Shown here: piece after piece, positions 33,793 through 41,579 of the stretch
How positions within the stretch are numbered: the first letter of the stretch is position 1
Layout of the letters: every line of letters starts with the position of its first letter
Assembly: GCA_963815045.1 (NCBI GenBank)
Contig: CAWFET010000002.1
Coordinates: 1,364,001-1,428,000 of the forward strand
DNA: 64,000 nucleotides
Source: DASUPK01 sp963815045
GTDB taxonomy: Bacteria; Actinomycetota; Thermoleophilia; Solirubrobacterales; 70-9
Reading direction: 5' to 3'
Notes under the pieces: generated by a model
Told to the model about the DNA's origin: nothing
Database searches by the model: none
Seen by the model: only the letters and a program-made list of their open reading frames with translations
Program-made: the position numbers and the translations under genes

Positions 33793-34215
33793 ATGGCCTT
33801 CGCCCATCCGGCACGACACCTGCTGCGAGCCAAGGACCTCGCTGACGCCCGCTACTCCGAGCGGCTCGGCGTCGACGACATGGCCGGGGCCGCCGGGCTC
33901 TCCAGGGCCCATTTCAGCCGCGAGTTCCGGCGGACCTTCGGCGAGTCGCCCCACCACTACCTGCTGACGCGCCGCCTCGAGCGCGCCGCCGAGCTGCTGC
34001 GGATGACCGATTGGACCGTCGCCGAGGTCTGCCTCGAGGTCGGGCTGCAGAGCATCGGGTCCTTCACCACCAGCTTCAAGCGCGCCTACGGCCGGACCCC
34101 GACCTCCTACCGGGCGAGCCAGCCGCCCGCGGCCACCTTCGCGAAGGTGCCGAGCTGCGTCCTGCGGACGTACCTCCGGCCCGAGACAGCACGTTTCAAG
34201 AAGACAGGCGACTGA
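33793..34215 (+). CDS. AraC-family DNA-binding regulator (HTH only)
   Basis: The 140-aa protein is essentially the double helix-turn-helix of AraC regulators: RYSERLGVDDMAGAAGLSRA with FSREFRRTFGESPHHYL, then RLERAAELLRMTDWTVAEVC with SFTTSFKRAYGRTPTSYR. There is no effector-binding domain. It lies 17 bp after the macro-domain gene and 48 bp before a VOC-family gene. Small AraC proteins next to VOC genes are common and often regulate them (inference). Confidence 0.9.
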   Translation: MAFAHPARHLLRAKDLADARYSERLGVDDMAGAAGLSRAHFSREFRRTFGESPHHYLLTRRLERAAELLRMTDWTVAEVCLEVGLQSIGSFTTSFKRAYGRTPTSYRASQPPAATFAKVPSCVLRTYLRPETARFKKTGD

Positions 34216-34263
34216 GCCGGAACTAGCTTGGCCCGGTCAACTGAATCGACGAAAGGAGACGAG

Positions 34264-34680
34264 ATGATTCGCGTTTCGAACGGGCAGGTCTGGGTCCACG
34301 ACCAGGACGAGGCTCTCGAGTTCTGGACCAAGAAGGTCGGCTGGGAGGTCCGCTCCGACATCACGATGGAGGAGCTCGGCGGCTTCCGCTGGCTCACCGT
34401 CGGTGCGCCGGGCCAGGACTTCTCCCTCGCCCTGATGGCGATCCCGAGCCCGCCGGTCGTGGACGAGAACACCAAGAAGCAGCTCGAGGAGCTGATGTCC
34501 AAGGGCTTCGCCGGAGCGGTCTTCCTGACCGCCGACGACGTCCAGGCGGAATACGAGGAGCTCAAGGGCCGCGGCGTTGAGTTCACCGAGGCACCGGCAG
34601 AGCAACCGTACGGTCTCGACTCCGAGTTCCGGGACCCTTCCGGCAACAGGTACCGGCTCGGCAAGCCCACGGTTGGCTGA
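34264..34680 (+). CDS. VOC-superfamily protein
   Basis: The 138-aa product begins IRVSNGQVWVHDQDEALEFW and continues TKKVGWEVRSDITMEELGGFRW, the usual first module. The second contains GAVFLTADDVQAEYEELKGR and the end DSEFRDPSGNRYRLGKP. This pattern matches the glyoxalase-like proteins often paired with a small AraC regulator. The ATG at 34264 follows GAAAGGAGACGAG. It ends one base from the convergent cpaB gene. Confidence 0.9.
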   Translation: MIRVSNGQVWVHDQDEALEFWTKKVGWEVRSDITMEELGGFRWLTVGAPGQDFSLALMAIPSPPVVDENTKKQLEELMSKGFAGAVFLTADDVQAEYEELKGRGVEFTEAPAEQPYGLDSEFRDPSGNRYRLGKPTVG

Positions 34681-34681
34681 T

Positions 34682-35329
34682 TCAAGTCCTGGGCAGCAGG
34701 CGGATCTCGCGGCCGGCGCTCTGCGCGCCGATCAGCGAGAGCGCCTGCTGCTCGTTGACGGCGAGGGTGGCGGACCAGCCCTCACCCGGATCGGCGGGGC
34801 CACGGAGCGCCAGGAGCCTCACTCCAGTCGCCGCGATGCGGGCGGTGGCCGATCGGCCGAGCCCGGCCTGGCGTGAGACCACCACGTCGACGCGGCTTCC
34901 CTCCGGCGACCCGTCGCCGACCATGAGCGCCTCGGCTCCGGCGACGGGCACCTCGAGCGGGCGGAGACCATCCGCCACACCCGGAGCCTGGCGCTTCGCT
35001 TCGCTCGGGACCGTGAGCTGGGCGCCCAGCACGTACGAACCCGTGGGGATGAGCGCGCTCGGGGCGCGCCCGATGGCCTCGGCGGCGCTGACGAGCGCGC
35101 CGGGCGGAACGAAAGTCGCCGGCACCCGCCGAACGGAGAGCGCCGAGCCGACCCGCTCCGGGGGGATTGCCTCCCCCGCGGGCAATTCCGCGGTGGCGAC
35201 GAGCACCGGCCGCAGCGGGCCGTAGCGGGCCTCGACTCGCGAGCGGTACCGCCCAGCGACCATCGCTGCGAGCAGCGCGCAGACGAGCGCCGCGGCGAGG
35301 AAGAGGACGGCCCGCCTCCGGCGGCTCAC
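34682..35329 (-). CDS. cpaB: Flp pilus assembly protein CpaB (SAF domain)
   Basis: The 215-aa protein has a basic start (SRRRRAVL), a membrane segment (FLAAALVCALLAAMVAG) and an SAF-type domain, LVATAELPAGEAIPPERVG. RcpC/CpaB features follow (PLEVPVAGAEALMVGDGSPE and GSRVDVVVS). In Tad systems CpaB sits in the envelope near the secretin/periplasmic complex. The start is GTG, overlapping the histidine-kinase stop by 4 bp, so it is coupled to a two-component pair. It is separated from cpaF-tadBC by three opposite-strand genes. Confidence 0.85.
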   Translation of the reverse strand: MSRRRRAVLFLAAALVCALLAAMVAGRYRSRVEARYGPLRPVLVATAELPAGEAIPPERVGSALSVRRVPATFVPPGALVSAAEAIGRAPSALIPTGSYVLGAQLTVPSEAKRQAPGVADGLRPLEVPVAGAEALMVGDGSPEGSRVDVVVSRQAGLGRSATARIAATGVRLLALRGPADPGEGWSATLAVNEQQALSLIGAQSAGREIRLLPRT

Positions 35330-35955
35330 GCCGCCAGCGCGAAGCCGGGCTCGGCGAGGGGCAACTCCAGGGCGGCGACGCAGCCGCTGCCCGTCCGGCA
35401 GAGCGCGAACCGGCCACGATGGGCGCTCGCGACCTCGGAAACGAGATCGGTGCCGTGCCCGCGCCGCGGGTCGCGATCTCGCCTCGACGATCGGCTCGAT
35501 GCCCCGTTGGCGATCGTGAGACGGAGACGGCCGGCGACCCGGGCTCCGGTCATGACGACCGGCGGCCCGCCGTGTTCCAGGGCGTTGGAGATCAGGTTGT
35601 CGACGGCCTGTGCCATCCGGACCGCGTCGCCGTCGACCTGCGCCGGCCCGGCGTCCCAGTAGACGCGAATCCCGCCGGTCCGCGCGGCGATCGGCCGCCA
35701 GCGCTCCAGGGCCGCAAAGACGACCTCTCTACACGAGAAGCGCCCGATCGCCGGAGAGCTAGCTGCGCCGTTGACCGCGCCGTCAAGGTCGCGCAGCGCG
35801 CTGGCGGCGACCTCGAGCAACCCACGGCGACTGGCTGCGGGCGGCGAAGCGGCCGGCTGGGGAGAAGACTCCTCCATCAAGACCAGCGCCTGCAGCGGTC
35901 GCCGGAGCTCGTGGAGCGCGCGGTTGAGCGCCCTCTTGTGCGCCGGTGTGATCAT
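35326..35955 (-). CDS. Small cytosolic histidine kinase-like protein
   Basis: The 209-aa protein begins at the ATG overlapping the response-regulator stop (ATGA). It has a DHp-like segment NRALHELRRPLQALVLMEES, whose His is the likely phosphorylation site, an N box AQAVDNLISNALEHGGPP and a G-box region RGHGTDLVSEVASAHRGRF. No sensor or membrane segment is present, and the glycine-rich lid is short. It probably pairs with the upstream OmpR-type regulator and may need a separate sensor. It lies between the regulator and cpaB, suggesting control of Tad pili. Confidence 0.8.
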   Translation of the reverse strand: MITPAHKRALNRALHELRRPLQALVLMEESSPQPAASPPAASRRGLLEVAASALRDLDGAVNGAASSPAIGRFSCREVVFAALERWRPIAARTGGIRVYWDAGPAQVDGDAVRMAQAVDNLISNALEHGGPPVVMTGARVAGRLRLTIANGASSRSSRRDRDPRRGHGTDLVSEVASAHRGRFALCRTGSGCVAALELPLAEPGFALAA

Positions 35956-36662
35956 GAGTCGAGCAGCCGGTAGCCGACTCCCCAGCAATTGAAGACGTAG
36001 CGCGCCCCCTCGGGGTCGAGCTTGCGCCGCAGCCGGCTCGCGTGGGAGTCGAGCGTTCGGGTTCGGCCCTTCGAGCGGAAGCCCCAGACGTCGCGCAGCA
36101 GCTCGTCCTTTGTGAAGACCCTTCGCGGCTCGGCAGCCAGTGCGCGGAGCAGCGCGAACTCCTTGTTCGCGAGCTCGACCTGCCGGTCGCCGACCGTGAC
36201 CCGGCGGGTGGCCGGGTCGCAAGTCAGATCGCCGAGCCGAATCGGTCCCCGCCGCGCGCCCGAGCGCCGGCGAAGCACGGCCGCCAAACGGGCGAGCAGC
36301 TCCGGATAGTGGAAGGGCTTGCCCAGGTAGTCATCGGCCCCGGCCTCGAAGCCGCGCAGCCGGTCCGCCTCGCTGGAGCGCCCAGACAGGACCAGCACCG
36401 GCAGCTCCGGGTCGAAGCGCTCACCGGCGGCTCGGATCTCCCGCAGGACGTCGATCCCCGGGGCATCCGGCAGCCCGAGATCCAGCAGCATCAGATCGGG
36501 CTGGTTGTAGCCGCAGAGACGGAGTGCGTCGGAGGCGCTCGGCGCCGGCAGTGCGCGGTATCGGTCGGCGGTCAGGTGGTCGCAGAGAAGCTCGCGCGTC
36601 GCGTCGTCGTCCTCGCAGACGACCACCGTGGCGATCTCTTCGACGTTGGGCAGCACGCCCAC
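35952..36662 (-). CDS. OmpR/PhoB-family response regulator
   Basis: The 236-aa protein has an N-terminal receiver domain: acidic pocket VVCEDDDATRELL, phosphorylation site LMLLDLGLPDAPG and lysine motif DDYLGKPFHYPELLARL. A winged-helix DNA-binding domain follows (LANKEFALLRALAAEPRRVF and SHASRLRRKLDPEGARYVF). The start is GTG at 36662. It is coupled with a small kinase and cpaB, so I infer regulation of pilus genes. Confidence 0.93.
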   Translation of the reverse strand: MGVLPNVEEIATVVVCEDDDATRELLCDHLTADRYRALPAPSASDALRLCGYNQPDLMLLDLGLPDAPGIDVLREIRAAGERFDPELPVLVLSGRSSEADRLRGFEAGADDYLGKPFHYPELLARLAAVLRRRSGARRGPIRLGDLTCDPATRRVTVGDRQVELANKEFALLRALAAEPRRVFTKDELLRDVWGFRSKGRTRTLDSHASRLRRKLDPEGARYVFNCWGVGYRLLDS

Positions 36663-36698
36663 ATAAGCGCCCGGCGCCGCACACTCTCCCCCGCGTCG

Positions 36699-38153
36699 CT
36701 AGAGGTGAAGGCGCCGGCGTTCGAGGTGGTGCTCGGGATGCTCCTCCGGCGCCGGATGGTCCTCACCGGTCCGCCGCACCAGGGCCCAGGTGAGCACCGC
36801 GCCGACCGCCACGAGGCCGACCAGCACCCAGGTCGAGTCCCCCAGCGCCGTCGCGAAGGCGCCAGCGGCATCGCCCGGATGGAGGTCGAGCTGGTCGGCC
36901 TGGATGCTCTGGAAGACCGCGGAGACGACAGCGAGTGCGACGGCGCCCGCCGTCACCCGGATCATCGCCAGGACGCCCGCAGCGATCCCGGCCTTGGCGC
37001 GGGGCATCGCCAGCATCGCGGCGGTGGACATCGGCGCATAGACCAGGCCGAGCGAGATGCCGAAGAGCAGATAGCCGGGCAGCAGGGCGCCGTAGGAGCT
37101 CGACGCGTCGATCTGGGTGAGCAGGGCAAGGCCCACCGCTCCGCAGACCATCCCGAAGGTCATCAGCACGCGCGGCCCGATCCGGTCGATCAGCGGTCCG
37201 CAGAACGGCGAGATGAAGACCATCGGCGCGGTGATCGGCAGGACCAGCAGGCCGGCTGCGACCGGGCCGTGGCCGAGCACGCCCTGGAGGTACTGGGGCT
37301 GGAGGAAGATCACCGCCCAGTAGGCGCCGACCAGGGCGAAGGCGGCCGCCGAGGCGCCGAGGTATGGGCCGTTGCGGAAGAGGCTGAAGTCGACGATCGG
37401 TGACTCGACCCGGTGTTCGATCACCCAGAAGGCGACCAGCAGGAGCACGCCCGCCGTGAGCAGCCCGAGCGTCTTCCCGGAGCCCCAGCCCCAGTCATCG
37501 GAGCGGACGAGGGCGAACACGACGAACAGCAGGCCCGGGGTGAAGGCGGCCAGTCCGCGGAGGTCGAGCTTCGGAGGCGCGGTCTCGTCGCGTGACTCGT
37601 GCGCCGACGCCCAGGTGATGAAGATCCCAAGGGCGCAGATCGGCAGGTTGACCCAGAAGATCAACCGCCAGTCCAGGTCGATCAGCAGGCCGCCGACCAG
37701 CGGGCCGATCGCGAGCGCCAGCGCCGAGACGGCGGCCCAGATCCCGAGCGCCTTGCCCTGCTCCTCGACCGGGAAAGCGTGGCTCACGATCGCCAGGGAG
37801 AGCGACAGCATCGCTGCGCCGCCCGCTCCCTGCACCACCCGAGCGCCGACCAGCACGGCGTCATCGCCCGCGAGGGCGGCCAGCACCGAGCCCGCCGCGA
37901 AGATCGCCATCCCGATCAGGAAGACCAGCCGGCGGCCGTAGATGTCGCCGAGCCGGCCCGCGGTCACCACCAGCACGCTGATCACCAGCAGATAGCCGTT
38001 CAGGATCCACTGCACGTTGTCCGCGGAGGCGTGTAGGTCCTTCTCGATCGTCGGCAGCGCGAGCGCGACCACCGTCGAGTCGAGCATCAGGATGAAGAGG
38101 CCGAGGCAGGTGCCGACGAGGACCCACCACTGGCGGTTCGGTCCGCTGATCAC
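36699..38153 (-). CDS. MFS transporter, DHA2/EmrB-type (14 TM)
   Basis: The 484-aa protein has about 14 hydrophobic segments. DHA2-family motifs are FILMLDSTVVALALPTI in TM1, WILNGYLLVISVLVV with AGRLGDIYGRR (motif A), and GIWAAVSALALAIGPLVGG (motif C, antiporter signature). The C-terminus is His/Glu-rich (HPAPEEHPEHHLERRRLHL). It likely exports drugs or metabolites by proton antiport; the substrate is unknown. I chose the GTG at 38153, which overlaps the DUF192 stop by 4 bp; a longer frame reaches 38213. Confidence 0.9.
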   Translation of the reverse strand: MISGPNRQWWVLVGTCLGLFILMLDSTVVALALPTIEKDLHASADNVQWILNGYLLVISVLVVTAGRLGDIYGRRLVFLIGMAIFAAGSVLAALAGDDAVLVGARVVQGAGGAAMLSLSLAIVSHAFPVEEQGKALGIWAAVSALALAIGPLVGGLLIDLDWRLIFWVNLPICALGIFITWASAHESRDETAPPKLDLRGLAAFTPGLLFVVFALVRSDDWGWGSGKTLGLLTAGVLLLVAFWVIEHRVESPIVDFSLFRNGPYLGASAAAFALVGAYWAVIFLQPQYLQGVLGHGPVAAGLLVLPITAPMVFISPFCGPLIDRIGPRVLMTFGMVCGAVGLALLTQIDASSSYGALLPGYLLFGISLGLVYAPMSTAAMLAMPRAKAGIAAGVLAMIRVTAGAVALAVVSAVFQSIQADQLDLHPGDAAGAFATALGDSTWVLVGLVAVGAVLTWALVRRTGEDHPAPEEHPEHHLERRRLHL

Positions 38154-38464
38154 GTGTGCGGGGACGGCAGCTCGAGCACGGCCATTGCGCCGGGGCAGCG
38201 TATGAGCCGGCACGGCGGCACGGAACGGCGCAGCTCGATCACGCGATCGCGCTCATCCAGGAAGAGCAAGTCGATCGCAAACCGCATCCCGAAGGTGTGG
38301 ACGCTGCGGCAGCGCGGGATCAGCAGGCCCGCCCCGGCGCGCTCACGGCGCAAGAGGGCGAGGCCGAGCAGGCGGCTGGGCACGGTCGTCGCGACGGGCA
38401 CGGACGCGCCCACGATCTCGGAGAGCTCGAGTCCACGGAAGCGGAGCGGCGTCCCCACGCTCAC
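38150..38464 (-). CDS. DUF192 family protein
   Basis: The product has the DUF192 pattern: SRLLGLALLRRERAGAGLLI, then CRSVHTFGMRFAIDLLFLDE and RVIELRRSVPPCRLIRCPGA, ending AVLELPS. The function of the family is not established. I chose the GTG at 38464 (104 aa), with GGAAG upstream. An ATG at 38482 would overlap the start codon of the divergent BI-1-like gene. It is translationally coupled to the MFS gene by a 4-bp overlap. Confidence 0.85.
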   Translation of the reverse strand: MSVGTPLRFRGLELSEIVGASVPVATTVPSRLLGLALLRRERAGAGLLIPRCRSVHTFGMRFAIDLLFLDERDRVIELRRSVPPCRLIRCPGAMAVLELPSPHT

Positions 38465-38480
38465 ATAAGCTTCCGGCCGC

Positions 38481-39173
38481 ATGGAATACGCGGCACAGCC
38501 ACCCGTCGCCGTAGCGCGCCCCGACTCGACGTTCCTGCAGAGGGTCTTCCTCTGGATGTTCGTCGGGCTCGCGATCACCGGCGGCACCGCGGCGGCGATC
38601 GGCTCCTCGGACAGCCTGCTCACGAAGATCACCCAGACCCCGGGGATCGTCATCGGCGTGGTGGTCGCGCAGCTCGCGCTCGTCCTGCTGCTGGTCTTCA
38701 TGCTGCCTCGGATCTCGGTCGCGCTGGCGACCTTCCTCTTCCTCCTCTACTCCGCGACGGTCGGCGTCACCTTCGCCTTCCTCTTCGAGCTCTACACGAC
38801 GCAATCGATCTTCACCGCGTTCCTGATCACCGCCGGTATGTTCGGCGCGCTGGCCGTCTGGGGCGCCGTCACCCACATCGACCTCTCCAAGGTCGGCTCG
38901 ATCGCCTTCATGGCCCTGATCGGGCTGATCCTGGCGACGATCGTGAACATCTTCTGGGCCAACTCGACGCTCTACTGGATCACCACGTACGCCGGAGTCG
39001 GGATCTTCGCCTCGCTGACCGCGTACGACATGCAGAAGCTGGCGCAGATCAACAAGCAGGGGCTCACCGGCGAGGCCGAGGGACGCGCGTCGATCATGGG
39101 CGCGCTCGCCCTCTACCTCGACTTCATCAACCTCTTCCTCTTCCTGCTGCGGATCTTCGGCCAGTCACGCTAG
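38481..39173 (+). CDS. Bax inhibitor-1 / YccA family membrane protein
   Basis: The 230-aa protein has seven hydrophobic segments after a short soluble start. It contains FLQRVFLWMFVGLAITGGTA, YSATVGVTFAFLFELYTTQS, TAGMFGALAVWGAVTHIDLS and YAGVGIFASLTAYDMQKLAQ, typical of BI-1 proteins. Bacterial homologues are proton- or calcium-leak-type channels or protease modulators. The ATG at 38481 has little upstream Shine-Dalgarno sequence, so the mRNA may be leaderless. Confidence 0.93.
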   Translation: MEYAAQPPVAVARPDSTFLQRVFLWMFVGLAITGGTAAAIGSSDSLLTKITQTPGIVIGVVVAQLALVLLLVFMLPRISVALATFLFLLYSATVGVTFAFLFELYTTQSIFTAFLITAGMFGALAVWGAVTHIDLSKVGSIAFMALIGLILATIVNIFWANSTLYWITTYAGVGIFASLTAYDMQKLAQINKQGLTGEAEGRASIMGALALYLDFINLFLFLLRIFGQSR

Positions 39174-39207
39174 GCCGGCCGCTCCGCTCCCGCACCTGTA
39201 GGCGGTC

Positions 39208-39894
39208 TCAGGACGCTTCTGTGCGGGGAAAATCCGTCTCCGGCTTGGTGGCCACTACGACCTCGGAGGGAACGCCCCACCGAGCGATCACCTCACGATC
39301 TCGTACTTGCCAAGCGCCGTGTGCGAGAAGCTCGCTCAGCTCGATGGGCCGACACCCACCGAGAAGCGCGGGGCGACGTTTCGCGACCGCTTCCCATGCT
39401 CGCGAGACCCGGCGGGTGGTCGGGGTGATCCCGTGGGTGAGGCCGACGACGCACAGGAGTCCGGCTGGGCCGGTCAGTCGCTCCGCCTCGGCGAGCAGCC
39501 GCCGTGCGTCCTCGACCGTGAGGAGATCGAACACGTAGGTCGCCACGAAGCGATCGAACCCGCCGTCCTCGCCGGCCAACTCGAACACGGGCGGGTTGAC
39601 CAGGTCCACCTCCGCGCGTGGTCTCCACCGATCGAGTCGCCGGCTCGCCAGAGCCACCATCCTCGGGCTGACGTCGACACCGAGGTAGCGGGCGTCATCC
39701 GGGAGGCGGTCGCGGAGGAGCGAGGCCGCGAAGCGCCCGGTGCCGCAACCGAGCTCGAAAACGGACTCAGCCTCGTTGAACCCGCCAAGCTCCGCCAGCT
39801 TGGAGGTGGCCGCGTCCTCGTAGAAGCGCTGGGTGTCCTGCACCCGTCCGATTCGGTCGTAGACCCGACGTGCATCTTCAGCGACCAGCGGCAT
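39208..39894 (-). CDS. SAM-dependent class I methyltransferase
   Basis: The 228-aa protein has motif I (SVFELGCGTGRFAASLL), motif II (YLGVDVSPRMVALASRRL) and FDRFVATYVFDLLTVEDAR. It resembles small-molecule methyltransferases (Methyltransf_25 type), whose acceptor cannot be predicted. It ends 34 bp from the convergent BI-1 gene and starts 47 bp from the divergent globin gene. Confidence 0.9.
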   Translation of the reverse strand: MPLVAEDARRVYDRIGRVQDTQRFYEDAATSKLAELGGFNEAESVFELGCGTGRFAASLLRDRLPDDARYLGVDVSPRMVALASRRLDRWRPRAEVDLVNPPVFELAGEDGGFDRFVATYVFDLLTVEDARRLLAEAERLTGPAGLLCVVGLTHGITPTTRRVSRAWEAVAKRRPALLGGCRPIELSELLAHGAWQVRDREVIARWGVPSEVVVATKPETDFPRTEAS

Positions 39895-39941
39895 AGATCT
39901 ACTCCAGTCTGGCGCGTGGCGGTGGTCTGTAGCTTCCCCCC

Positions 39942-40418
39942 ATGGCGGATTCAGGGGAGACCCCGACCCTCTACGAGTGGGCCGGCGGGCGCGAGGCGTT
40001 CGAACGGCTGATCGGCTCCTTCTACGACCGGGTCGAGGGCGACGAGCTCATCTCTCCCCTCTTCCCCGGCGGCGTCAGCGAGGAGCTTCGCCACAACGTC
40101 ACGCTCTGGTGGATCGAGGTCTTCGGCGGGCCGGCCGACTACACGAAGGACCTGGGCGGCTACCACCGCATGGTCGGAAGGCACAAGGACCTCGGGATCA
40201 CCCCGGAGCAGCGGCTCCGGTTCGCGACGCTGATGAGCATGGCCACAGACGACGCGGGCCTGCCCGACGACCCCGAGTTCCGCTCCGCCTTCATGGCCTA
40301 CGTCGAGTGGGGCACCCGCCTGGCCTTCCACAACTCGCAGCCCGGCGCCGACGACGTCCCGCAGGAGGCGCCCACCCCGCGCTGGGGATGGGGAGTGGCG
40401 CCGCCGTACGAGCCATGA
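39942..40418 (+). CDS. Truncated haemoglobin, group II (trHbO-like)
   Basis: The 158-aa protein has a two-over-two globin fold. Y28 (position B10) is in GSFYDRV, and the proximal histidine H81 is in GRHKDLGITPEQRLRF. W123 (G8) is in AYVEWGTRLA and is diagnostic for group II. Such globins bind oxygen, NO or peroxide and are linked to redox protection. The TGA overlaps the ATG of the DNA glycosylase gene (ATGA). Confidence 0.95.
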   Translation: MADSGETPTLYEWAGGREAFERLIGSFYDRVEGDELISPLFPGGVSEELRHNVTLWWIEVFGGPADYTKDLGGYHRMVGRHKDLGITPEQRLRFATLMSMATDDAGLPDDPEFRSAFMAYVEWGTRLAFHNSQPGADDVPQEAPTPRWGWGVAPPYEP

Positions 40419-40993
40419 GCGGCGTCAAGGCGGGACCGGACGGGAAGCTCCGCTGCTCCTGGGGGCTGAGCGCCCCCGAGTACATCTCCTACCACGACAC
40501 CGAATGGGGCCGGCCGGTTCACGGCGAGAACGAGCTGTACGAGCGTCTGACGCTCGAGGCGTTTCAGTCCGGGCTCTCGTGGCTGACCATCCTGCGCAAG
40601 CGCGAGAACTTCCGGCGCGCCTTCGACCGCTTCGACATCGAGAAGGTCGCCGCGTACGGGGCCAAGGACACGAAGCGCCTGATGGAGAACGCCGGCATCG
40701 TCCGCAACCGCAAGAAGATCGAGGCGGCGATCACGAACGCAACGGCCGCCCGGGAGTTGCACGCGGGCGGCGAGAGCCTCGACGGGCTGCTCTGGAGCTT
40801 TGCGCCGGACCCGGACTCCCGGCCGGTCCCGAAGCAGCTTTCCGACCTGGAGCCCACCACCCCCGAGTCGAAGGCGCTGGCAAAGGAGCTCAAGCGGCGC
40901 GGCTTCGTCTTCGTCGGACCGACGACCGCCTACGCCACGATGGAGGCGATTGGAATGGTCAACGACCACCTCGCGGGCTGCGCCTTTCGGTAG
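40415..40993 (+). CDS. tag: DNA-3-methyladenine glycosylase I
   Basis: Removes 3-methyladenine from alkylated DNA. The 192-aa protein reproduces the zinc-snap residues of E. coli Tag: C14 and H27 with 13-residue spacing at the N-terminus, and H185 and C189 near the end (VNDHLAGC). The catalytic region has GENELYERLTLEAFQSGLSW and LRKRENFRRAFDRFD. FVGPTTAYATMEAIGMVNDH is also typical. It is translationally coupled to the globin gene. Confidence 0.97.
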   Translation: MSGVKAGPDGKLRCSWGLSAPEYISYHDTEWGRPVHGENELYERLTLEAFQSGLSWLTILRKRENFRRAFDRFDIEKVAAYGAKDTKRLMENAGIVRNRKKIEAAITNATAARELHAGGESLDGLLWSFAPDPDSRPVPKQLSDLEPTTPESKALAKELKRRGFVFVGPTTAYATMEAIGMVNDHLAGCAFR

Positions 40994-41098
40994 CACACGT
41001 CGACGTGGAGGCTGGGTTCCCTTTTGCTGCAACCGGTCGTTCAGGAACCCCGAAACGCTGGCGGCGAGCACCCTCATCCGCAAAGATGCACGAACCGC

Positions 41099-41575
41099 AT
41101 GGACGAGACCGCACGCAGAGGAAATTACGAATCCGGGGCCGACTACGTCTTGGAGTACGGAGAGCTCCGCTTCGCCTTCAACGAGCGGGACTTCGCCCAG
41201 CGCGTCGAGCAGGCGGCGGTGAAGCTTGACTTCGTCCGCCAGGGCCTCGACGAGCACGAGCTCGAGGACCTGCTGGAGCTGGCTGTGAACGGCGAGATCC
41301 GTGAGCCCTGCTCCCCCCTCGGCGGGCACGTCAACGAGAACTGGGACGAGCTCGTCGGCCCGTCCAACAAGAGCCTCGTTCATTGGCTTCGCCGCCTCGT
41401 CTTCCGCGGCGCCTGGCTCGACCAGCGCGTCAAGGAGGGTGAGCTCGACATCGTCTTCGACGAGTCGACGCAGACCTTCGGTTACGTCCAGCCGGACCGC
41501 GATTCAGAGCTGATCGAGCTCTCCGCGGAGCCGTCCTGGGGAGCAGTCGCCTACGGCGGCCGCGACCGCGCTTAG
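41099..41575 (+). CDS. Hypothetical protein
   Basis: A 158-aa soluble, acidic protein starting DETARRGNYESGADYVLEYG. It contains the helix-rich segment ERDFAQRVEQAAVKLDFVRQ and a central VNENWDELVGPSNKSLVHWL with RRLVFRGAWLDQRVKEGELD. There is no signal peptide or membrane segment, and I do not recognise the family. Codon use looks like that of neighbouring genes, and it ends 4 bp from a convergent gene. The frame is open 25 codons further upstream; I chose the ATG at 41099 because the upstream residues look random. Confidence 0.65.
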   Translation: MDETARRGNYESGADYVLEYGELRFAFNERDFAQRVEQAAVKLDFVRQGLDEHELEDLLELAVNGEIREPCSPLGGHVNENWDELVGPSNKSLVHWLRRLVFRGAWLDQRVKEGELDIVFDESTQTFGYVQPDRDSELIELSAEPSWGAVAYGGRDRA

Positions 41576-41579
41576 CTGC

